5,326 nucleotides of DNA from Ktedonobacteraceae bacterium (GTDB lineage: Bacteria > Chloroflexota > Ktedonobacteria > Ktedonobacterales > Ktedonobacteraceae), in contig JAFMRP010000426.1 in assembly GCA_017354095.1 (NCBI GenBank), positions 1 to 5,326 of the forward strand, in the 5' to 3' direction. The translations under genes were made by a program, and so were the position numbers. This document shows positions 1 through 4,090 of the stretch, piece by piece (the first letter of the stretch is position 1; each line of letters opens with the position of its first letter). The notes under the pieces are model-generated. The model did not search any database. It was not told the DNA's origin and worked only from the letters and a program-made list of their open reading frames with translations.

Positions 1-759
1 CGACTCCCAAGCCTGCTCATCGGTATCACCAAGAGCGCAGAGTACCTGCACCGTACGGTGAATGCTGTTATAATCGCGTCCAACTGACTCGCAATGCTTT
101 TTAAGCACCGCAAACTTGTGCGCGACAGTGTCTGGATTGCCAAATATGTTACATGTATCACCGTATTGCGCCACCAGCTTGAGCGTGACTTGCTCGCCGC
201 TGCCAGCAATGAGCAGGGGAATATGTGGTTGCTGCACCCCCTTTGGCTGATTGATGGCGCCATGCACCTGATAATAGCTCCCCTCAAAGGTAGCCTCGTC
301 CTGCGTCCACAGCGCCAGAATAACCTGGATCGCTTCGCGTAACTGGCGCAGACGCTCTGGTGCTGATGGATATTCATAGCCATAGGCTCTATAGTCGGGC
401 TCGTACCAGCCCGTACCGATACCAAAGGTGAGTCGTCCATGCGAGAGAACATCGACCGTCGAAGCCATTTTCGCCAGTAACGCCGGATGGCGATAACTAT
501 TCCCCGTCACCATCTGGCCGATGCGCACACGCTTCGTATCACGCGCCAGAGCTGCCGTGGTCGTCCAGCACTCAAAAAGCGCTGTCTGCGATGAAGGACT
601 GGTATGAAAATGATCGCCTACCCAGACCGATTCATACCCAGACGCATCAGCCGCTTGCGCCACGTGAGTCAGCGCTTCATAAGCTTCTACAGGATCCTTT
701 ATGTCTGCCAGTTCCGTCAAAATACCCTGGGGAAGGAAAATACTATATTTGAGAGACAT
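1..759 (-). CDS. LLM-class (luciferase-like) F420- or flavin-dependent oxidoreductase, partial (3' end off window)
   Basis: A reading frame open from its ATG at 759 to the window edge gives 253 residues, so only the C-terminal part is missing; the family is usually about 280-330 residues. The translation starts MSLKYSIFLPQG and shows the marks of the bacterial luciferase-like TIM-barrel superfamily: ESVWVGDHF near residues 43-51, GQMVTGNSYRHPALLAK near 81-97, TVDVLSHGRLTFGIGTGW near 101-118 and PLLIAGSGEQVTLKLVAQYGD near 181-201. Such soluble enzymes transfer hydride between a deazaflavin (F420) or FMN and a small organic substrate. The SGRL-GIG-GW pattern favours the F420-type subgroup, but cofactor and substrate cannot be read from sequence alone. 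A purine-rich ribosome site, GAAAGAGG on the minus strand (769-776), lies 9 nt before the start. The gene is divergent from an HxlR regulator, which may control it. No lesion is seen in the visible part. Confidence 0.93.
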   Translation of the reverse strand, partial: MSLKYSIFLPQGILTELADIKDPVEAYEALTHVAQAADASGYESVWVGDHFHTSPSSQTALFECWTTTAALARDTKRVRIGQMVTGNSYRHPALLAKMASTVDVLSHGRLTFGIGTGWYEPDYRAYGYEYPSAPERLRQLREAIQVILALWTQDEATFEGSYYQVHGAINQPKGVQQPHIPLLIAGSGEQVTLKLVAQYGDTCNIFGNPDTVAHKFAVLKKHCESVGRDYNSIHRTVQVLCALGDTDEQAWES

Positions 760-781
760 ACCTCGTAACCTCTTTCTGTGC

Positions 782-801
782 AGGCAGAAAAATCTCTGCC
801 T
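782..801. repeat. 7-bp perfect inverted repeat in the leader of the LLM gene
   Basis: AGGCAGA (782-788) and TCTGCCT (795-801) are exact inverted copies around a 6-nt loop. The structure sits about 22 nt upstream of the oxidoreductase start codon, just outside its ribosome site, so it could be a leader hairpin or a protein-binding palindrome. Its function is inferred from position only. Confidence 0.45.
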
Positions 802-807
802 AGAGTA

Positions 808-836
808 ACTCATTTACGCATAGTTCATCATGTCAA
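808..836 (-). promoter_or_regulatory. candidate promoter of the LLM oxidoreductase gene
   Basis: On the minus strand a perfect sigma-70-like -35 hexamer TTGACA (plus 836-831) lies about 72 nt upstream of the ATG at 759. A 17-nt spacer would put the -10 at 813-808 (ATGAGT), a poor match; TAAATG (816-811) is a closer match but the spacer would be only 14 nt. A strong -35 with a weak -10 suggests either a regulated promoter or a chance match. The -35 hexamer lies inside the palindrome at 830-844. Confidence 0.35.
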
Positions 837-844
837 CATGACAT
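830..844. promoter_or_regulatory. candidate operator: perfect palindrome ATGTCA-ACA-TGACAT
   Basis: Two perfect 6-bp half-sites are separated by 3 bp, 15 bp in all. A dimeric winged-helix regulator such as the neighbouring HxlR protein would bind a site of this symmetry. It overlaps the TTGACA -35 candidate of the oxidoreductase gene, so occupancy would be expected to repress. That the HxlR protein binds here is inference from position and symmetry. Confidence 0.45.
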
Positions 845-845
845 A

Positions 846-885
846 GAGACAAAGGTGCTACAGGTCTCTGAGACAGAGGTGCTTC
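846..885. repeat. pair of 16-bp direct repeats, 24-bp period, between the divergent genes
   Basis: The copy at 846-861 and the copy at 870-885 share GAGACA-R-AGGTGCT-W-C, 14 of 16 positions identical. The 24-bp start-to-start distance is close to two helical turns, so both copies would face roughly the same side of the DNA. It lies directly beside the palindrome at 830-844. A tandem protein-binding site is plausible; no family is recognised. Confidence 0.4.
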
Positions 886-1014
886 CTCCTTTCGGAAGAG
901 CGTTGTCCCAGAAACAGAGAAAAGCTAATCCTTTCTCAGTGCAGATCAGAAGGGGGCTCATTGCTATTGATTCCTCGCCTGCTCTTGATAGGAGTATATA
1001 TATTCCTGGCTATG

Positions 1015-1030
1015 TGTACAAGTACGTACA
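1015..1030. promoter_or_regulatory. GTAC-rich repeat upstream of the HxlR gene, candidate autoregulatory site
   Basis: The stretch TGTACAAGTACGTACA contains GTAC three times (1016-1019, 1022-1025, 1026-1029). It can be read as GTAC-AA-GTAC or as TGTAC-N6-GTACA, both symmetric. It lies about 70 nt upstream of the preferred HxlR start. HxlR/DUF24 regulators bind short inverted repeats and are often autoregulated, so this is a candidate operator. No promoter hexamers with good spacing could be fixed near it. Confidence 0.3.
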
Positions 1031-1100
1031 AAAATGTGCGATACTGACATCAATGATAGTATCACCAGATGCTGAAAACGCATACAGAAAGAGATGCTCT

Positions 1101-1493
1101 ATGCAGCAAGAAATCAACGCAACAGGGAGAAAGTGCTATGTGGAAACAACGATTGACGTGATGGGAGGAAAGTGGAAGCCCATGATCTTGCACGCCTTGC
1201 TTATTCACGGTCCACTCCGGTTCGGAGAACTCAATCGGTGGGTCCCTCAGGCTACCCAGCGCATACTCACCCTTCAACTGCGAGAGTTAGAAGCGGATGG
1301 GGTGATTCATCGTGAAGTCTACAAACAAATTCCTCCAAAGGTTGAGTACTCGCTGACACCATTTGGTCGAACCCTCGAACCCATTTTGGTACTGATGAGG
1401 CAGTGGGGAGAGCGCTATGAGGAGAGGGTAGAAATGATTCGGATGCATTCTCATAACACAAGGGAGAGAAATCATGGAATAGAGCGTTCGTAG
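1101..1493 (+). CDS. HxlR/DUF24-family winged-helix transcriptional regulator
   Basis: From the ATG at 1101 this encodes 130 residues, normal for HxlR proteins (about 105-150). The family pattern is complete: an N-terminal Cys12 in KCYVETTIDV, GGKWKP at 22-27, RFGEL at 40-44, the recognition-helix stretch ATQRILTLQLRELEADG near 51-67, the wing at about 68-83, and EYSLTPFGR near 82-90 before the dimerisation helix. The start at 1101 is chosen because the homology begins directly after it and AGAAAGAG (1086-1093) sits 7 nt upstream. An in-frame ATG at 1053 would add 16 residues and cannot be excluded. The protein is likely a dimeric cytoplasmic DNA-binding regulator. In DUF24 proteins such as YodB the equivalent cysteine senses quinones or electrophiles, so thiol sensing is possible here. 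It is divergent from the LLM oxidoreductase, its most likely target. Confidence 0.92.
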   Translation: MQQEINATGRKCYVETTIDVMGGKWKPMILHALLIHGPLRFGELNRWVPQATQRILTLQLRELEADGVIHREVYKQIPPKVEYSLTPFGRTLEPILVLMRQWGERYEERVEMIRMHSHNTRERNHGIERS

Positions 1494-1640
1494 AAATTTC
1501 CTCACGTGCTCATCTTGATTGATAAATAGAAATGCAATACGCAAAGATGAGTGAATCGTTTCCGCAGCTGTACAGAACTACAACTGTAGTAAAAGAAGGT
1601 CAGAAAGGGATACCAAAAGAACCGGCGAGGTGAACTATGC
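1494..1640. other. intergenic stretch with two inverted repeats, no gene seen
   Basis: This 147-bp stretch lies between the convergent HxlR gene and the minus-strand transposase remnant. CTCATCTT (1509-1516) pairs exactly with AAGATGAG (1544-1551), and the stem can continue with ATTG (1518-1521) against CAAT (1535-1538), giving a long imperfect hairpin 16 nt after the HxlR stop. There is no T-tract behind it, so a classical terminator is not supported, though it could attenuate transcription from either side. A second short palindrome, ACTACA-AC-TGTAGT, lies at 1577-1590. Either could instead be part of a transposon end. Confidence 0.5.
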
Positions 1641-2369
1641 TCAGGCAACACAAAGGCCGAGAGACGCGGCAAAGGCGTCTGGTATCCCGAAGAGCTTGAT
1701 CGAGACGCCTGGAGCAGCTTTCGGTCGAGCATTACGCGCCAGACGCTCAGCCCAGGAGAGACGATAGTGTGCCCGTTCTGCATGGGAAAGCAGTTGAGCA
1801 GGTGAAGGCTGAGACGGTGACGATGGTTCAGCGTGTTGGATATCAACGCGCTGGTGATGAAGCAACTTCACCAACTTCCGCCGATGAGAGCGCCGTCGCC
1901 AGTCTTCCCAGAGTACAGGGTGAGGGGCTGGATGAGGCGAAGGTGTTCGTGGTGCAAGTGAGGACTCACCTGAGATCGATGCAGATGAAGAGACAGGCCA
2001 ATAGACGACACTGACCCGTCGCGCTTTGCGGGTGGTCGCCGATTCTTGGCGCTGCTCACGGAGCAAACACGCTCGACAATGGTCGGTCCGTGCTGCATAG
2101 AGCACCCGCAGCGAGCCATTGCATTCTGGACGCCGCTCTTGCGCATACAGGGGCCACCCTGCTGGACAACGCAGCGTCCCATCCGGCTGCAGAGAGAAAT
2201 CGGCCTCGGCAAATCCTTTGGTGTACGATGGGCATGCCCACTGTGGCGGGGGTTGGTTCAGGTAGCTGAGGGAGAGGATGAGGTGCTGCCTCCTCAGACT
2301 CATCCGTCCTCGCGGGGGCAAATTCAGTCGTGCGCATAGGTGCGAGATAGAGTGCATGCCCCAATTCAA
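1641..2369 (-). pseudogene. DDE-type transposase remnant, C-terminal part only
   Basis: The 242-residue minus-strand frame ends at a TGA at 1643-1641. From about residue 47 it reads like the C-terminal region of a DDE transposase: FAEADFSLQPDGTLRCPAGW near 53-72, a Cys-rich segment with C68, C83, C98 and C101 (HCRACLLREQ), RRVSVVYWPVS near 117-127, and a basic end RLSWAERLARNARP near 203-216. The IS1182-type transposase at the right of the window has a comparable CPQG segment following its GYDLTHFSIDW, so a shared architecture is likely. The catalytic N-terminal half is absent. The only upstream start is a TTG at 2369 and the frame closes at 2411. Residues 1-46 look out of frame or unrelated. 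In the Cys motif the residue after LLREQ is Arg, where I would expect a third Cys. It is a dead fragment; the exact IS family is uncertain. Confidence 0.7.
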
Positions 2370-2522
2370 GACGAAGGTTCCACACCCATTGAAATCTAAA
2401 CCGTCTCTTTACTCATGCTGCTTCATTCCTTGTTCCTCACGTTGGCATATATACTCACAATGAACAAGCCAAACAGAAGTGCGTGTGCATCTCCCGATGC
2501 TATTCTTTTTGTCACCAGAATC
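2370..2522. other. gene-free stretch between two transposon remnants
   Basis: No coding frame with recognisable content is seen on either strand. It must contain the junction between the DDE transposase fragment and the Tn554-like remnant, but no terminal inverted repeat or target duplication can be recognised. On the plus strand a small hairpin, GCATC-TCCC-GATGC (2487-2500), is followed by TATTCTTTTT (2501-2510) and resembles a weak intrinsic terminator. With no plus-strand gene upstream, its role is unclear. Confidence 0.5.
2487..2510 (+). terminator. weak intrinsic-terminator-like hairpin
   Basis: A perfect 5-bp stem with a 4-nt loop is directly followed by a T-rich run on the plus strand. 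The stem is short and no plus-strand gene ends nearby, so it may be accidental. Confidence 0.2.
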
Positions 2523-2901
2523 TCAGTGCCGTTCTCCCAATGCTTCCCCTTGCTGATAGAGCAGCCCATTGGCGACTTCCACCTGCCGCCTGAGATCGCG
2601 ATTCTCTTCTTCCAACTTTTTGACCCGCTGGCGTAAAGCAACAATCATGGCATCCTTCGAGGCTGAAGATGCCTGCTCTCGTGGTGGAATTTTGACCTGT
2701 ACGGCTGGTATCTGCTGCCCTCGCAGGTGCATAATGCGTTGCTTGATGACTTCGTTGCCATAGAGCCAAGCGGTAGAGATGCCCGCTGCTTCAGCGACCG
2801 TCTTGAAATTGACGGGATGCTGCTCGACGAGCAGTATCCAGCGCTTTCTGCTGCGCATGTGCTTTCAGCCCATCGATGTTGCGTTCCCAAGATGATGTCA
2901 T
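2523..2901 (-). pseudogene. tnpC-like DUF6262 protein, frameshifted near its N-terminus
   Basis: The start ATG at 2901-2899 overlaps the stop of the preceding frame (ATGA) and has a strong ribosome site, GAGGAGGAG (2907-2915), 5 nt upstream. The first frame reads MTSSWERNIDGLKAHAQQK, typical of the family, then runs into nonsense and a TGA at 2793-2791. The rest of the protein continues in the next frame: LLVEQHPVNFKTVAEAAGIS, then WLYGNEVIKQRI, KIPPREQASSASKDAMIVAL, and a coiled coil RVKKLEEENRDLRRQ before the TGA at 2525-2523. Only 10 nt separate the QQK codons from the LLVEQ codons, where related proteins, as I remember them, have about 13 residues. A deletion of about 29 nt would explain both the gap and the frame change. 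DUF6262 proteins accompany Tn554-like recombinases, and a helix-turn-helix lies around VAEAAGISTAWLY. A downstream in-frame ATG at 2858 is unlikely to give a functional protein. Confidence 0.8.
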
Positions 2902-3182
2902 CGTTTCTCCTCCTCGCTCCATTCTCCCTCAAGGGCGGTAATGAGCTCAGTGAGGGCGGCTACCATTTGTTCACTTTTCTCACGCAACCTGATATACCCG
3001 CGCGCATCTAGAAGCGAGACTTTCGCTCGTTCCTCCTGCAAGCGCTACTTGAGCAGAGACAAGGCCCGCCGGTCAATGGTGGCCCCACAGAGGTCCAGGA
3101 GCGTTTCTGTGACCTTCATCGACTCCAGGCCCAAATACTGTCCGACGAGCTGATCGTAGGAGTCACTCATGCGGTTGGTCAT
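2898..3182 (-). pseudogene. small unrecognised gene between tnpB and tnpC, interrupted by an amber codon
   Basis: The frame has 94 codons from the ATG at 3182-3180 to a TGA at 2900-2898 that overlaps the tnpC start. The start is supported by a perfect GGAGGT (3188-3193) 5 nt upstream; an in-frame ATG at 3170 also exists. The protein begins MTNRMSDSYDQLVGQYLGL, is mostly helical and charged, and ends ITALEGEWSEEEKR. Codon 46 is TAG (3047-3045), with uninterrupted sensible sequence on both sides (ALSLLK before, RLQEERAKV after). A single C-to-T change from CAG (Gln) would account for it. The frame overlaps the recombinase end by 20 nt and tnpC by 4 nt, which argues that it was a genuine translated member of the transposition operon. 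I do not recognise the family. An accessory factor for the recombinases is a guess from context. Confidence 0.65.
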
Positions 3183-3834
3183 CAGGCACCTCCAAGGCAG
3201 CAATACGCATCTTCATTTCGATAATGGCTCGCTCCAAGTGCCGAACAGCCAGTACCAATCCGGCGCTTTGCGCTTCTTCCAGGCCGACTTCGGCTTCGGC
3301 CAGGTCAAGACGCAGCTGAGAGAGCACCTCATCGACGCAGAGCGAACCATCCATGGATGGTTCCTCCAAGCTTTTGATATGGAGCGTCAGGGTAGGAATG
3401 ATCCGATCCTGCTGCTTAATTACGATCTGGTTCCCTTTTTCGAGCGCATGCTGTTTCAAGCGGATGGCTCGATCGTAAAAAGACTTGAGCGCGGGCAAAT
3501 CATCGGTCGACGTCAGCCACATCGGACAGGTCAGGCATTGGTTTGCATGGGTGCAATCGCCCAAGACAACGAGCCGCCCGCGGCCGCCCACGGGTAGCGT
3601 TTGCCTACGGACACCTTTGCGCGCCATCTGGGTTGCTGGATCATTGGCACGCGAATCTCCCTTGACGGCATTGCCTTGATAATCGACCGTTTTGCGCGAT
3701 CGCGCGACCCGCTCCAGATCTACACGCAATTTCTGGTCACGAACGCGTGCATAGACCTGTGTCATGTTGACAGATTGATGGCCGAGCAAGCGGCTGATGA
3801 CCTCCAGGGGAACATTCTCATTGATGAGGCGCAT
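3163..3834 (-). pseudogene. tnpB: TnpB-like tyrosine recombinase, C-terminal fragment (N-terminus and catalytic Arg missing)
   Basis: The 223 residues open at the end of a tyrosine recombinase catalytic domain: MRLINENVPLEVISRLLGHQ, with the late catalytic His19 in LLGHQ and the nucleophile Tyr28 in TQVYARV, nine residues apart as usual. The preceding LRHT box is not present; the same frame upstream reads SHSD-stop-RTQG, with TAG at 3849-3847. After the catalytic end come a linker, a Cys cluster C94-x5-C100-x2-C103 in CTHANQCLTCPMW (probably metal-binding, typical of Tn554-type TnpB relatives), and a helical coiled-coil tail to residue 223. The ATG at 3834 is internal to the original gene, not a true start. 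The frame stops at TGA 3165-3163, inside the next gene. The N-terminal half is probably displaced by the IS1182-like insertion to the right. Confidence 0.85.
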
Positions 3835-3842
3835 CCCCTGTG

Positions 3843-3878
3843 TTCGCTAATCCGAGTGTGAGCCATTCGCTAGAGTGT
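3843..3878. repeat. imperfect duplication at the recombinase/IS junction
   Basis: TTCGCTA occurs at 3843-3849 and again at 3866-3872, and each copy is followed by GAGTGT (3854-3859 after 4 extra bases; 3873-3878 directly). The second copy runs straight into what looks like the IS end. This 23-bp periodicity falls exactly where recombinase homology stops, so it may be a scar of insertion or slippage. It could also be chance. Confidence 0.35.
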
Positions 3879-4090
3879 CTCATAAGTCACCTGCCTCATC
3901 TGCCAAGTGGGACAGGGGGCCGAGTGATGCGTGATGTAAGCGACTTGTGTCAAGCGGTAGCAAGTGGCTCAATCTTCCGGATCACCCCAACAATTGATCC
4001 TGGTGGCGAAGTCGAAAAGAGGGCCTAGATCTCATCAATTAAAATGGATGAGACGTATGGTTTGTTGCTCTGTTGATAGGGAGGTCATCC
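3874..4090 (+). other. non-coding leader of the IS, with hairpin before the transposase
   Basis: No coding frame with recognisable content is present. TCTCATC (4030-4036) and GATGAGA (4047-4053) form a perfect 7-bp stem with a 10-nt loop, ending 24 nt before the ribosome site AGGGAGGT (4078-4085), itself 5 nt before the ATG at 4091. CAAGTGG occurs twice (3904-3910, 3961-3967). IS leaders often carry structures that limit transposase expression; that function is inferred here. Confidence 0.45.

Larger units (their letters stand above)
2523..3872 (-). mobile_element. Tn554-like transposon remnant (3' end of tnpB, small ORF, tnpC)
   Basis: Three minus-strand frames follow each other in the order tyrosine recombinase C-terminus, small unknown protein, DUF6262/TnpC-like protein. 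They overlap by 20 nt and then 4 nt (ATGA). In Tn554-type elements tnpA, tnpB and tnpC act together; TnpA and TnpB are tyrosine recombinases and TnpC is a small accessory protein. Only the downstream half of the operon lies here, and each frame is damaged, so the element is immobile in its present form. The upstream half would be expected to the right of the IS1182-like insertion, beyond the window. The exact ends are not visible; these elements lack clear inverted repeats, so the limits given are those of the recognisable content. Confidence 0.75.

Noticed and set aside
94..342. Plus-strand 82-codon frame at the left edge
   Set aside because: It is antisense to the well supported LLM oxidoreductase.
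855..1100. N-terminal extension of the HxlR gene from an upstream start at 855
   Set aside because: The extra 82 residues resemble no HxlR sequence and cover the repeat-rich intergenic DNA. A start at 1101 (or 1053) fits family length and a ribosome site.
1502..1846. Minus-strand 114-codon frame spanning 1502-1846
   Set aside because: It overlaps the transposase remnant in another frame and shows no recognisable content.
3045..3047. Amber suppression or pyrrolysine in the small gene
   Set aside because: All neighbouring mobile-element genes are decayed, so a point mutation is far more likely.
3169..3597. Plus-strand frame of 142 codons opposite the recombinase fragment
   Set aside because: It is an antisense shadow of the recombinase C-terminus, which has catalytic and Cys-cluster motifs.
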